From Ensifer adhaerens (lineage in GTDB: Bacteria > Pseudomonadota > Alphaproteobacteria > Rhizobiales > Rhizobiaceae): a stretch of DNA of 64,000 nucleotides. Location: NCBI RefSeq assembly GCF_013283195.1, contig NZ_JABEKT010000002.1, positions 372,001 to 436,000 on the forward strand, read 5' to 3'. This document shows, piece after piece, positions 16,041 to 24,810 of this stretch. The first letter of the stretch is position 1. Each line of letters begins with the position of its first letter. Under the pieces are notes generated by a model. The model saw only the letters and a program-made list of their open reading frames with translations, was not told the origin of the DNA and did no database searches. Both the position numbers and the translations under genes were made by a program.

Positions 16041-16742
16041 GTGGCTGCACTGGACCGAACACTCGTCAAATCCCTCCCGCTGTTTCAAAAGATGAGCGAC
16101 CAGGAGCTGGACAGGCTTCTTGCGCATGCGACGGTGCGGCGCGTTCCTCAGAATGAAGCGGTCTTCGAGCAGGGGGCTGCGGCAGACTCGTTTTACCTGC
16201 TGCTGCACGGGCGTCTCAAGGTCACGCAGGTCACCCGTGATGGCCAACAGATCATCGTGCGTGTCGTCAATCCGGGCGATCTGTTCGGCTTTGCCCGCGC
16301 GCTGCAGCGCAGCGACTATCCGGGCACGGCGATGACGGCGACGGAAAGCCTGGTTCTTGCCTGGCCGACCGAGCTCTGGAACGTGTTCGTCGAGAGCAAT
16401 CCGCATCTGGCCATCAATGCGATGCACACGATCGGCCAGCGGCTCGACGAGGCCCATACCCGCATTCGCGAGATGTCGACGGAGGAAGTCGAGCGCCGCG
16501 TCGCGCACGCGGTCCTGCGGCTCGCCGAACAGGCGGGCAAACGCGAAGAGCTCGGCGTGCGCATCGATTTCCCGATCTCCCGCCAGGATATCGCGGAAAT
16601 GACCGGCACGACCCTTCATACGGTCTCGCGCATTCTCAGCGCCTGGGAGGGACGGGGACTGGTTCAGGGCGGGCGGCAGAAGCTGCTGCTCTGTGATTTG
16701 CCAGGCCTTCGGCGTCTGGCCGAACAGGTCGAGAAGAACTAG
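16041..16742 (+). CDS. nnrR: NnrR, Crp/Fnr-family NO-responsive regulator
   Basis: The 233-residue protein has an N-terminal cyclic-nucleotide-like sensor domain (LFQKMSDQELDRLL to about residue 120), a dimer helix, and a C-terminal winged helix with SRQDIAEMTGTTLHTVSRILSAWEGRGLV, whose recognition helix is TLHTVSRIL. There are no FNR-type N-terminal cysteines, which separates it from FNR and FixK and fits NnrR/DnrD. The GTG at 16041 after an AGGAAA site is taken as the start because it matches the family N-terminus (ALDRTLVKSLPLF); the in-frame ATG at 15960 is an alternative. It probably controls the seven TTG-N8-CAA boxes found here. Confidence 0.87.
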   Translation: MAALDRTLVKSLPLFQKMSDQELDRLLAHATVRRVPQNEAVFEQGAAADSFYLLLHGRLKVTQVTRDGQQIIVRVVNPGDLFGFARALQRSDYPGTAMTATESLVLAWPTELWNVFVESNPHLAINAMHTIGQRLDEAHTRIREMSTEEVERRVAHAVLRLAEQAGKREELGVRIDFPISRQDIAEMTGTTLHTVSRILSAWEGRGLVQGGRQKLLLCDLPGLRRLAEQVEKN

Positions 16743-16985
16743 GCTTACCGCTTCCGTAATCGGGCCGCTTCGCTCGTGAGACCGTTCGCCTTGCATGCGG
16801 CGCGGGCAGGTTTTTGCGCGGCCGGCGATGTGGCCTCGATGCGACCGTCGTTTGGCGTGGAATTCCCGTGAACCGGTTGACGCCAACGTGGTGAGCAATT
16901 GGCCTAAAAAATAGGCGGAAACAAATTTGTCAAGAAAATAGGCAAATATGTTGCGCAAATTGCTGCGCTGCATCATGATTGTGCC
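16743..16985. promoter_or_regulatory. nnrR-nasT intergenic region with AT-rich nasT promoter
   Basis: This 243-bp non-coding stretch separates the denitrification and assimilation regions. The half next to nasT is unusually AT-rich for this DNA. It holds two AAATAGGC direct repeats (about 16909 and 16936) with a perfect ACAAATTTGT palindrome (16921-16930) between them, 56 bp before the nasT start. These look like an operator or promoter for nasTS; the binding factor is unknown. Confidence 0.45.
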
Positions 16986-17573
16986 ATGACAAACCGCGAC
17001 CTCACCATTCTCGTCATCGACGAGAACGCCATCCGTGCCTCGATCATCGAGGAAGGATTGCACGAGGCGGGTCATCGTAAGGTCACCGTCATTCATGAGG
17101 TGCAGGGCGTCGCGCGCATCATCGACAGCCTCAGGCCCGATGTCATCGTCATCGATATCGAAAACCCCAATCGCGACATGATGGAGCATCTCTTCCAGTT
17201 GACGCGCACGGTCGGGCGGCCGATCGCGATGTTCGTCGATCGCTCCGACACGGCCTCGATCGAGGCGGCGGTGGAGGCGGGCGTATCGGCCTATATCGTC
17301 GACGGACTGAAGAAGGAACGCGTCAAACCGATCCTCGACATGGCGGTCAGCCGCTTCAATGCCTTCAGCCGGCTGCAGAGGGAGTTGGCCGATGCCCGAT
17401 CGGCGCTTGAGGAGCGCAAGGTCGTCGAGCGCGCCAAGGGTATCCTGATGAAGATCCGCGGTTTGTCGGAGGAAGAAGCCTTTGCCCTGCTGCGCCAGAC
17501 GGCGATGAACGAAAAGAAGAAGATGTCGGAAATCGCGCAAAGCGTGGTGACGGCTGCCGGCCTGTTGATGTGA
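16986..17573 (+). CDS. nasT: NasT, ANTAR-domain RNA-binding antiterminator
   Basis: The 195-residue protein has a receiver-like N-terminal domain (about residues 1-120, with VIVIDIEN around the usual phospho-Asp position) and a C-terminal ANTAR three-helix domain (about 130-190: ERKVVERAKGILMKIRGLSEEEAFALLRQTAM). NasT binds a two-hairpin leader RNA and blocks an intrinsic terminator ahead of the nitrate assimilation genes. NasS holds it inactive until nitrate or nitrite is bound. The downstream leader at 19108-19278 is the expected target. The gene precedes nasS by about 55 bp. Confidence 0.93.
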   Translation: MTNRDLTILVIDENAIRASIIEEGLHEAGHRKVTVIHEVQGVARIIDSLRPDVIVIDIENPNRDMMEHLFQLTRTVGRPIAMFVDRSDTASIEAAVEAGVSAYIVDGLKKERVKPILDMAVSRFNAFSRLQRELADARSALEERKVVERAKGILMKIRGLSEEEAFALLRQTAMNEKKKMSEIAQSVVTAAGLLM

Positions 17574-17628
17574 TGGCAAAGACGTGCTGCGCATCGGCTT
17601 GCTGCAAGGAGTGAGTGGAGTGAACGTC

Positions 17629-18924
17629 ATGGCCAATTTCGGCGATCTCGGCAGCGGCCAGACCCCGACGGGTCGCGGTTTGTCGGCCCCGCAAAAGCTG
17701 CGTGGCGAGGGTGCCCGCACGCTGCGTGCCGGTTTCATCCCGCTTGTCGACGCATCTGTGCTGATCGCCGCGCGCGAATTCGGTTTCGCCCGCAGGGAAG
17801 GCCTGACGCTCGACCTGGTCAAGGACGTGTCCTGGGCCAATGTTCGCGATCGGCTGGCTTTTCGCCAGTTCGATATTGCCCACATGCTTTCGCCGATGCC
17901 GGTCGCGGCCATGCTCGGTCTCGGCTCCAACCCGTCGCCGGCGATCGCGCCCTTTTCGCTTGGGCGCGGGGGCAACGCCATCACGCTGTCCAACCGGCTC
18001 TATGCCAGGATGGTCGAGGAGGGTGGGCTTGGGGGAGCCGGAGACGCGCTTGCCAATGCCCGGGCGCTTGCCGCCGTGCTTGCGCGCATGACCTCACTGG
18101 GCGAAGCGCCGCCGACCCTGGGTGTCACCTATCCTTTTTCCTCGCACAATTACGAATTCCGCTACTGGCTGGCTGCCGGCGGCATCGATCCGGATCGTGA
18201 CGTCAAGCTCGTGGTCGTGCCGCCGCCGATGACCTCCGACGCGCTCGCCGCTGGCGCGATCGATGGTTTCTGTGTCGGTGCGCCCTGGAACATGGTCGCG
18301 TCCGAGCGCGGCGTCGGCCGGATTGTTGCCGCCAAGCAGGATATCTGGCCGTCGGCGCCGGAAAAGGTCATCGGCATGCGCCCTGAATGGGCCGAGGCCA
18401 ATCCGGAGACCGTTTCGCGATTGATCGTGGCGCTGGATGCCGCCGCGCAGTGGTGTGACGATCCGCAAAATCGCGATAGCCTGTCCGGTGTGCTGGCCGA
18501 CCAGCACTATGTCGGCGCCCCGGTAGAAATCATCCGCCGCGTGCTTTCCGGCGAGTTCACCATCGACTCGGAAGGGCAGCGCCGGGTCATCGATGACTAT
18601 TTCGTCTTCCATCGCGGCTTCGCCAATTATCCCCGCTCCAGCCATGCGCTGTGGATCTACAGCCAGATGGCGCGTTGGGGGCAGGCGAGCATCAGCGCGG
18701 AAGGGTTGACGGCGGCGGCGTCTGCATACCGCCCGGATCTCTATCGCCTCGCTCTCGGGAAGGACGCCGTACCGGCGGGGCCCGACATCGGGATTGAGGG
18801 CGCATCTGCCGACGATCGTTTCATGGACGGACATGTATTCGACCCGGCCGCCATCGAGGCCTATGTCGAGGCGTTCCCGGTCCGGACCAGAGGCAGTGCG
18901 GCGCCGTTTGACGCCGACAACTGA
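17629..18924 (+). CDS. nasS: NasS, nitrate/nitrite sensor related to NrtA
   Basis: The 431-residue protein is homologous to the nitrate-binding protein NrtA encoded downstream (shared RYWLAAGGIDPD, VVPPP, CVGAPWN and WCDD stretches) but has no signal peptide, so it is cytoplasmic. This is the layout of NasS, which binds nitrate or nitrite and releases NasT. The ATG at 17629 has GGAG 8 bp upstream; GTG at 17620 with AAGGAG at 17606 is an equally reasonable alternative, and the outermost in-frame start is 17584. It ends with FDADN and is followed by a 354-bp regulatory gap before nrtA. Confidence 0.9.
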   Translation: MANFGDLGSGQTPTGRGLSAPQKLRGEGARTLRAGFIPLVDASVLIAAREFGFARREGLTLDLVKDVSWANVRDRLAFRQFDIAHMLSPMPVAAMLGLGSNPSPAIAPFSLGRGGNAITLSNRLYARMVEEGGLGGAGDALANARALAAVLARMTSLGEAPPTLGVTYPFSSHNYEFRYWLAAGGIDPDRDVKLVVVPPPMTSDALAAGAIDGFCVGAPWNMVASERGVGRIVAAKQDIWPSAPEKVIGMRPEWAEANPETVSRLIVALDAAAQWCDDPQNRDSLSGVLADQHYVGAPVEIIRRVLSGEFTIDSEGQRRVIDDYFVFHRGFANYPRSSHALWIYSQMARWGQASISAEGLTAAASAYRPDLYRLALGKDAVPAGPDIGIEGASADDRFMDGHVFDPAAIEAYVEAFPVRTRGSAAPFDADN

Positions 18925-19050
18925 CGCTGTCCGGCGCTGCTTGTTTGGGCAGAGTCGCCAGACCCGTTGTGTGCGGCGCACAATAATTCAGCAGAGTCTA
19001 AAGCAGCTATTTTGTTGTTCATTTGTGTCGATCGAGTTTTTCTCCTTTTA

Positions 19051-19063
19051 TATCAATACTCTA
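19051..19063 (+). promoter_or_regulatory. possible IHF site upstream of the nrtA promoter
   Basis: TATCAATACTCTA resembles the IHF consensus WATCAA-N4-TTR with one mismatch. It sits in a locally AT-rich block about 20 bp upstream of the sigma-54 promoter, where DNA bending would help an enhancer-bound activator. Confidence 0.35.
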
Positions 19064-19080
19064 GGCTGTGGCCATTCGAA

Positions 19081-19098
19081 CTGGCACGGCCTTTGCAT
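19081..19098 (+). promoter_or_regulatory. sigma-54 (RpoN) promoter of the nitrate assimilation operon
   Basis: CTGGCACGGCCTTTGCAT matches the -24/-12 consensus TGGCAC-N5-TTGCA exactly. The -24 GG (19083-19084) and the -12 GC (19095-19096) are separated by 10 bp. Transcription should start near 19107. This implies NtrC-type nitrogen control, on top of the NasT leader control downstream. Confidence 0.85.
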
Positions 19099-19107
19099 TT
19101 TAGAAAT

Positions 19108-19278
19108 CGCTTCGGTCAACGGCGATTGAGGCGAGTTCAAACGCCAGATCGCGTTTGCCAGAGACACTGACGTCGCAAGGTTTTTGTTTCCCGAGGATTC
19201 CTCCTGATCCCGGACGCAATCTCCAAGCGGCGTTTTTTTATGTCCGGCTTTGCCCGGCAGCAGCAGAGGAACCTGCGC
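19108..19278 (+). ncRNA. NasT-responsive leader RNA of nrtA
   Basis: The 171-nt predicted leader contains three hairpins. Hairpin 1 (19122-19152) pairs GCGAT/ATCGC and GGCG/CGCC. Hairpin 2 (19155-19178) pairs TTGC/GCAA and GAC/GTC around the hexaloop ACTGAC, which has A at position 1 and G at position 4 as known for ANTAR targets. Hairpin 3 (19191-19213) pairs CCG-GGAT with ATCCCGG. A run of seven T (19233-19239) follows a weaker ACGC/GCGT stem (19214-19233) and is the probable terminator. NasT and NasS are encoded directly upstream. Pairings were found by eye, not folded by program. Confidence 0.65.
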
Positions 19279-20571
19279 ATGACCAAGTTTTTGACCGGCG
19301 GACTGACCCGTCGCAGCCTGCTGAAGACCACGGCGACGGCCGCCCTATTCGGTGCCGTCAAGACGGCCTTCCCGACCGGCGCCTTTGCACAATCGGCCGG
19401 TCCCGAGACCACCAAGGCCGTTCTCGGCTTCATTGCTCTGACAGACTCCGCGCCGTTGATCATCGCCAAGGAGAAAGGCTTCTTCGACAAATACGGTATG
19501 ACCGAAGTCGACGTCGTCAAGCAGGCGTCCTGGGGCACGACGCGTGACAACCTGGTGCTCGGTTCGGCCGGTGCCGGCATCGACGGCGCCCATATCCTGA
19601 CGCCGATGCCCTATCTCATTTCGACCGGCAAGGTGACGCAGAACAACCAGCCGCTGCCGATGGCGATCCTCGCTCGCCTCAACCTCGATGCGCAGGCGAT
19701 CTCTGTCGGTGGCGCCTATGCCGATCTCAAGGTCGGTCTGGACGCGTCTGCCCTGAAGGAGACCTTTGCCAGGAAGAAGGCGGAAGGCGCTGCGGCCAAG
19801 GTGGCGATGACCTTCCCGGGCGGCACCCATGATCTGTGGCTGCGCTACTGGCTTGCTGCCGGCGGCATCGATCCGGACACGGACGTCGAAACCATCGTTG
19901 TCCCGCCGCCGCAGATGGTCGCCAACATGAAGGTCGGCACCATGGACTGTTTCTGCGTCGGCGAGCCGTGGAACGAGCAGCTCGTCAACCAGAAGATCGG
20001 CTACACAGCCGTCAACACCGCCGAGATCTGGAACGAGCATCCGGAAAAATCCTTCGCCATGCGCGCCGACTGGGTGGAGAAGAACCCGCGCGCCGCCAAG
20101 GCGCTCACCATGGCGATCCAGGAAGCGGCGCAATGGTGCGACGACATGGCCAACAAGGAAGAACTGGCGAAGATCGTCGGCAAGCGCAGCTGGTTCAACG
20201 TTCCTCCGAAGGACATCGTCGATCGGCTGAAGGGCGAATACGACTACGGCAACGGCAAGGTCGTCGAGGCCAGCCCGCATCTCATGAAATTCTGGCGAGA
20301 CCACGCCTCCTATCCCTACCAGAGCCACGATGCATGGTTCCTGACCGAGAACATCCGCTGGGGCAAGTTCGCGCCCGATACCGATATCAAGGCGCTGGTT
20401 GCCAAGGTCAATCGCGAGGACATCTGGCGTGAGGCGGCCAAGGATCTCGGCGTTGCCGATATCCCGTCCTCGACATCGCGCGGCATCGAAAAATTCTTCG
20501 ACGGCAAGGTTTTCGATCCCGCGGACCCGCAGGCCTATCTCAAGAGCCTTTCGATCTCGCGCGTCGCCTGA
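19279..20571 (+). CDS. nrtA: NrtA/NasF, nitrate ABC transporter periplasmic binding protein
   Basis: The 430-residue protein has a twin-arginine-like signal (TRRSLLKTTATAALFG), a nitrate/nitrite-binding fold of the NrtA/CmpA type (FIALTDSAPLIIAKEKGFFDKYG, RYWLAAGGIDPDTDV, FCVGEPWNEQ) and a SHDAWFLTENIRWGKF region. It captures nitrate in the periplasm for NrtB and NrtC. The ATG at 19279 after AGAGGAA is preferred over 19240, which would place the start inside the T-run of the terminator. It is the first gene of the operon and shares ancestry with nasS. Confidence 0.92.
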   Translation: MTKFLTGGLTRRSLLKTTATAALFGAVKTAFPTGAFAQSAGPETTKAVLGFIALTDSAPLIIAKEKGFFDKYGMTEVDVVKQASWGTTRDNLVLGSAGAGIDGAHILTPMPYLISTGKVTQNNQPLPMAILARLNLDAQAISVGGAYADLKVGLDASALKETFARKKAEGAAAKVAMTFPGGTHDLWLRYWLAAGGIDPDTDVETIVVPPPQMVANMKVGTMDCFCVGEPWNEQLVNQKIGYTAVNTAEIWNEHPEKSFAMRADWVEKNPRAAKALTMAIQEAAQWCDDMANKEELAKIVGKRSWFNVPPKDIVDRLKGEYDYGNGKVVEASPHLMKFWRDHASYPYQSHDAWFLTENIRWGKFAPDTDIKALVAKVNREDIWREAAKDLGVADIPSSTSRGIEKFFDGKVFDPADPQAYLKSLSISRVA

Positions 20572-20634
20572 ACCATCGCGGTGCTGGCGGGCGTCGCTCG
20601 CCGGCATCCGGTTTCGAATTCCAAGGAGAACGGT

Positions 20635-21528
20635 ATGTCCGTCACCAACCTCAAACTCAAGGACCAGCCGGCGTCGCGGCCTGCGGCCCCCGTGATTGCC
20701 TTTACCCGCTCGGTGAAGCAGGCAGGCAGCCGTCCGCTGCTGGCGCGGCTCGCCGCCGGGGCCGCAAACGTCGCGCCGCTCATCGTCACGCTTTCGCTGA
20801 TCCTCATCGCCTGGCAGATCATCTGTTCGGCGCCCGATTCCAGCCTGCCGTCTCCGACACGGGTGCTTGAGGAAAGCTGGGAGCTGATCGCCCATCCCTT
20901 CTATGTCGGCCAGGGCGTCGACCAGGGCCTGTTCTGGCACATTGCGGCGAGCCTGCAGCGGGTGGCCATCGGCTATGCGCTCGCTGCAGTCGTCGGCATC
21001 GCGCTCGGTGCACTGGTCGGCCAGAGCCAGCTGGCCATGCGTGGCCTCGATCCGATCTTCCAGGTGCTGCGCACGGTACCGCCGCTTGCCTGGCTGCCTT
21101 TGTCGCTGGCCGCCTTCCAGGACGGTACCCCGTCGGCGATCTTCGTGATCTTCATCACGGCGATCTGGCCGATCATCATCAACACCGCCGTTGGCATCCG
21201 CAACATTCCGCAGGACTACCAGAACGTCGCCAAGGTGCTGCGGCTCAATGCCTTCGAATATTTCGGCAAGATCATGCTGCCGGCGGCAGCCCCCTACATC
21301 TTCACCGGTCTTCGCATCGGCATCGGCCTGTCGTGGCTCGCCATCGTCGCCGCCGAAATGCTGATCGGTGGCGTCGGCATAGGCTTCTTCATCTGGGATG
21401 CGTGGAACTCGTCGCTGATCAGCGACATCATCGTTGCGCTGATCTACGTCGGGATCGTCGGCTTCTTCCTCGATCGTCTCATCGCCCTCGTCGGCCGCGT
21501 CGTCACCCGCGGCACTGCCACCGCGTGA
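20635..21528 (+). CDS. nrtB: NrtB/NasE, nitrate ABC transporter permease
   Basis: The 297-residue protein has an N-terminal cytoplasmic stretch and six hydrophobic helices. The permease loop reads IRNIPQDYQNVAKVLRLN, and FYVGQGVDQGLFWH lies near the first periplasmic loop, as in NrtB/SsuC-type permeases. The ATG at 20635 follows AAGGAGA with good spacing; an earlier in-frame start (20581) is not favoured. It lies 63 bp after nrtA and 14 bp before the ATPase gene. It forms the membrane channel for nitrate or nitrite uptake. Confidence 0.92.
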   Translation: MSVTNLKLKDQPASRPAAPVIAFTRSVKQAGSRPLLARLAAGAANVAPLIVTLSLILIAWQIICSAPDSSLPSPTRVLEESWELIAHPFYVGQGVDQGLFWHIAASLQRVAIGYALAAVVGIALGALVGQSQLAMRGLDPIFQVLRTVPPLAWLPLSLAAFQDGTPSAIFVIFITAIWPIIINTAVGIRNIPQDYQNVAKVLRLNAFEYFGKIMLPAAAPYIFTGLRIGIGLSWLAIVAAEMLIGGVGIGFFIWDAWNSSLISDIIVALIYVGIVGFFLDRLIALVGRVVTRGTATA

Positions 21529-21542
21529 GAAAGGTAAAGATC

Positions 21543-22343
21543 ATGACCAAGAGCTATCTCTCGCTTGAACTGATCGACAAGAGTTTTGAACGCGGCAATG
21601 TCAGGACAGAGGTCCTGAAGCAGGTCTCGCTTTCCGTCGACAAGGGCGAATTCATCTCGATCATCGGCCATTCCGGCTGCGGAAAGTCGACGCTGCTCAA
21701 CATCGTCGCCGGCCTGACACAGGCCACCACTGGCGTGGTGCTGCTCGACGGCCGGGTTGCCGACGAGCCGGGACCGGACCGCGCCGTTGTCTTCCAGAAC
21801 CACTCGCTGCTGCCCTGGCTAACGGTCTACGAGAACGTTCGCCTCGGCGTCGACAAGGTTTTCGGTTCGACGAAGTCGAAGGCGGAGCGCCATGAATGGA
21901 CGATGCGCAATCTCGAGCTGGTGCAGATGGCGCATGCCGGCGACAAGCGCCCCTCCGAGGTGTCGGGCGGCATGAAACAGCGCGTCGGCATCGCCCGGGC
22001 GCTGGCCATGGAGCCGAAGGTTCTGCTGCTCGACGAGCCGTTCGGCGCGCTCGATGCGCTGACCCGCGCCCACCTGCAGGACCAGGTGATGCAGATCCAT
22101 GCCGAACTCGGCAACACGGTGCTGATGATCACCCATGATGTCGACGAGGCGGTGCTGCTTTCGGACCGCATCGTCATGATGACCAATGGTCCGTCGGCGC
22201 GCATCGGCGAGATCCTCGCCGTGCCGCTTGCCCGTCCGCGCCGGCGCATCGAGCTTGCGGCCGACCGAACCTATCTCAAATGCCGCGAAGCGGTGCTCAA
22301 GTTCCTCTACGAGCGCCACCGTTTCGTCGAAGCTGCGGAGTGA
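21543..22343 (+). CDS. nrtC: NrtC/NasD-type nitrate ABC transporter ATPase
   Basis: The 266-residue ABC ATPase has Walker A GHSGCGKST (42-50), signature SGGMKQRV (about 141-148), Walker B VLLLDEPFGALD and switch HD in ITHDVDEA. It is a single-domain ATPase without the C-terminal binding-protein domain of cyanobacterial NrtC, so NrtD or NasD would be equally valid names. It powers NrtAB. nirB starts 6 bp after its stop. A longer open frame from 21333 is a shadow over nrtB. Confidence 0.92.
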   Translation: MTKSYLSLELIDKSFERGNVRTEVLKQVSLSVDKGEFISIIGHSGCGKSTLLNIVAGLTQATTGVVLLDGRVADEPGPDRAVVFQNHSLLPWLTVYENVRLGVDKVFGSTKSKAERHEWTMRNLELVQMAHAGDKRPSEVSGGMKQRVGIARALAMEPKVLLLDEPFGALDALTRAHLQDQVMQIHAELGNTVLMITHDVDEAVLLSDRIVMMTNGPSARIGEILAVPLARPRRRIELAADRTYLKCREAVLKFLYERHRFVEAAE

Positions 22344-22349
22344 TTTCCC

Positions 22350-24809
22350 ATGGCTCACCAAGCTCCCGAGAAACTCGTGATCATCGGCAACGGCATGGCG
22401 CCCGGCCGCATGCTCGAGGAACTTTTCGAAAAGGCCCCTGATCGTTACGAGGTCACGATCTTCAACGCCGAACCACGCGTCAACTATGATCGCATCATGC
22501 TGTCGCCGGTGCTGTCTGGCGAGAAGGCCTATGCGGATATCGTCATCCACGAAGACGCCTGGTATGCCGCAAATGGCGTCACCTTGCACAAGGGCGCGAA
22601 GGTCGCAGAGATCGATCGGGTCGCTCGCACGGTCACGGCGGAAAACGGCATCACCGCCACCTACGACAAGCTGGTGATCGCCACCGGCTCCAGCCCCTTC
22701 ATCATTCCCGTGCCCGGCCACCAGTTGCCAGGCGTGCTCGCCTATCGCGATCTCGACGACGTCGAGAAAATGCTCGCCGGCAGCAGGCATGGTGGCCGCG
22801 CCATCGTCATCGGCGCTGGTCTGCTCGGTCTCGAGGCGGCTTACGGTCTCAAGCGTCAGGGCATGGACGTTACCGTCATCCACCTGATGCCGACGATCAT
22901 GGAGCGGCAGCTCGATCCGGCCGCCGCCTATATGCTCGAAAAGGCGCTCACCGAACGCGGCATCGAGATCGTTACCAAGGCCAATACCAAGCGCATCCTG
23001 GGGGAAACGAAGGTCGAGGGCATCGAGCTCGAGGACGGCCGCATCATCGAGGGGTCGATGGTCGTCATGGCCGTCGGCATTCGTCCGGCGTCAAATCTGG
23101 CGAAGGAGGCGGGTATCGCCGTCAACCGCGGCATCGTCGTCGACGACGGCATGATGACGTCGGATGCGGCTGTCTATGCGCTCGGCGAATGCGCCGAACA
23201 TCGCGGGACCTGCTACGGCCTCGTGGCGCCGCTCTATGAGAGCGCCCGGGTGCTTGCCGATCGGCTCGCCGGCGGCGAGGCGGAATATCATGGCTCGGTC
23301 ACCAACACGAAGCTGAAGGTCACCGGCATCAATCTCTTCTCCGCCGGCGACTTTGCCGATGGCGAAGGTCGCGAGGAGATCGTCCTGCGCGATGCGACTG
23401 CCGGCGTCTACAAGCGTCTCGTGCTCAGGGAAAACCGTATCATCGGTGCCGTCCTCTACGGTGAGACATCGGACGGATCCTGGTTCTTCGATCTGATGAA
23501 GAAGGGCGCTGATATCACCGCCATGCGCGAAACCCTGATTTTTGGCCAGGCCTATCAGGGAGGGTCGCCGCTGGACCCTACGGCGGCCGTTGCAGCCTTG
23601 CCGGATGATGCGGAAATCTGCGGCTGCAACGGCGTGTGCAAGGGCAAGATCGTCGCGACGATTACCGGCAAGGGACTGACGTCGCTCGACGAGGTGCGTG
23701 CCCATACCAAGGCGTCCGCATCCTGCGGCTCCTGCACCGGGCTTGTCGAGCAGGTGATGTCGCTGACATTGGGCGAAGCCTACAATCCCGCCGCCGTCCA
23801 GCCGATGTGCACCTGCACCGAACTCGGCCACGACGATGTCCGCCGACTGATCAAGGCCAAGGGGCTGAAGACCATTCCCGCCGTCATGCAGGAACTGGAG
23901 TGGACGACGTCCTGCGGCTGCGCCAAATGTCGGCCGGCGCTCAACTATTATCTCGTCAGCGACTGGCCCGACGAATACGCCGACGACTATCAGTCCCGCT
24001 TCATCAACGAGCGTGTGCACGCCAACATCCAGAAGGACGGTACCTATTCGGTCGTTCCGCGCATGTGGGGCGGCGTCACCAACTCTCAGGAATTGCGGGC
24101 GATCGCCGACGTGGTCGACAAGTTCGAGATCCCGATGGTGAAGGTGACCGGCGGTCAGCGCATCGATCTTCTCGGCATCGAGAAGGAAGATCTTCCCGCC
24201 GTCTGGGCCGATCTCGGCAAGGCCGGCTTCGTCTCCGGTCAGGCCTATGCCAAGGGCCTGCGCACGGTCAAGACCTGCGTCGGCTCGGACTGGTGCCGGT
24301 TCGGCACCCAGGATTCGACCGGGCTCGGCATCCGCATCGAGAAATTCATGTGGGGATCCTGGACGCCTGCCAAGCTGAAGCTGGCGGTGTCCGGTTGTCC
24401 GAGAAACTGCGCCGAAGCGACCTGCAAGGATATCGGCGTCATCTGCGTCGACAGCGGCTTCGAGATCCACTTCGCCGGTGCCGCCGGGCTCGACATCAAG
24501 GGCACCGAGGTTCTCGGTCTGGTGAGGACCGAGGACGAGGCGCTCGAGCACATCGTCGCGCTGACGCAGATGTACCGCGAGCAGGGCCGCTATCTCGAGC
24601 GTATCTACAAATGGGCCAAGCGCATTGGCGTCGAGGAGATCCGCCGCCAGATCATGGGCGACGCCGAACGGCGCAAGGCGTTCTTCGACCGATTCGTCTT
24701 CAGCCAGAAATTCGCCCAGGTCGATCCCTGGTCGGAGCGTGTCTCCGGCAAGGACAAGCACGAGTTCCGGCCGATGGCGACGGTCGGCTTTTCGCAAGCC
24801 GCGGAGTGA
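22350..24809 (+). CDS. nirB: NirB, large subunit of assimilatory NAD(P)H nitrite reductase
   Basis: The 819-residue flavoprotein reduces nitrite to ammonium. In order it has: an FAD-binding GNGMAPGRML (about residues 10-20); an NAD-binding IVIGAGLLGLEAA (about 152); two BFD-like [2Fe-2S] regions (C424/C426/C431 with a later CGSC pair, and CTCTELGH to SCGCAKC around 485-530); a nitrite/sulfite reductase ferredoxin-like half domain; and the siroheme-[4Fe-4S] ligands C643, C649, C683 and C687 (SGCPRNC). It overlaps nothing and is followed 1 bp later by nirD. It needs siroheme, which makes the broken-looking cysG downstream notable. Confidence 0.96.
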   Translation: MAHQAPEKLVIIGNGMAPGRMLEELFEKAPDRYEVTIFNAEPRVNYDRIMLSPVLSGEKAYADIVIHEDAWYAANGVTLHKGAKVAEIDRVARTVTAENGITATYDKLVIATGSSPFIIPVPGHQLPGVLAYRDLDDVEKMLAGSRHGGRAIVIGAGLLGLEAAYGLKRQGMDVTVIHLMPTIMERQLDPAAAYMLEKALTERGIEIVTKANTKRILGETKVEGIELEDGRIIEGSMVVMAVGIRPASNLAKEAGIAVNRGIVVDDGMMTSDAAVYALGECAEHRGTCYGLVAPLYESARVLADRLAGGEAEYHGSVTNTKLKVTGINLFSAGDFADGEGREEIVLRDATAGVYKRLVLRENRIIGAVLYGETSDGSWFFDLMKKGADITAMRETLIFGQAYQGGSPLDPTAAVAALPDDAEICGCNGVCKGKIVATITGKGLTSLDEVRAHTKASASCGSCTGLVEQVMSLTLGEAYNPAAVQPMCTCTELGHDDVRRLIKAKGLKTIPAVMQELEWTTSCGCAKCRPALNYYLVSDWPDEYADDYQSRFINERVHANIQKDGTYSVVPRMWGGVTNSQELRAIADVVDKFEIPMVKVTGGQRIDLLGIEKEDLPAVWADLGKAGFVSGQAYAKGLRTVKTCVGSDWCRFGTQDSTGLGIRIEKFMWGSWTPAKLKLAVSGCPRNCAEATCKDIGVICVDSGFEIHFAGAAGLDIKGTEVLGLVRTEDEALEHIVALTQMYREQGRYLERIYKWAKRIGVEEIRRQIMGDAERRKAFFDRFVFSQKFAQVDPWSERVSGKDKHEFRPMATVGFSQAAE

Positions 24810-24810
24810 G

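Noticed and set aside
18970-18982. NtrC binding site upstream of nrtA
   Set aside because: The palindrome has GTGC...GCAC order, the reverse of the NtrC consensus GCAC...GTGC; kept as an unassigned palindrome only.
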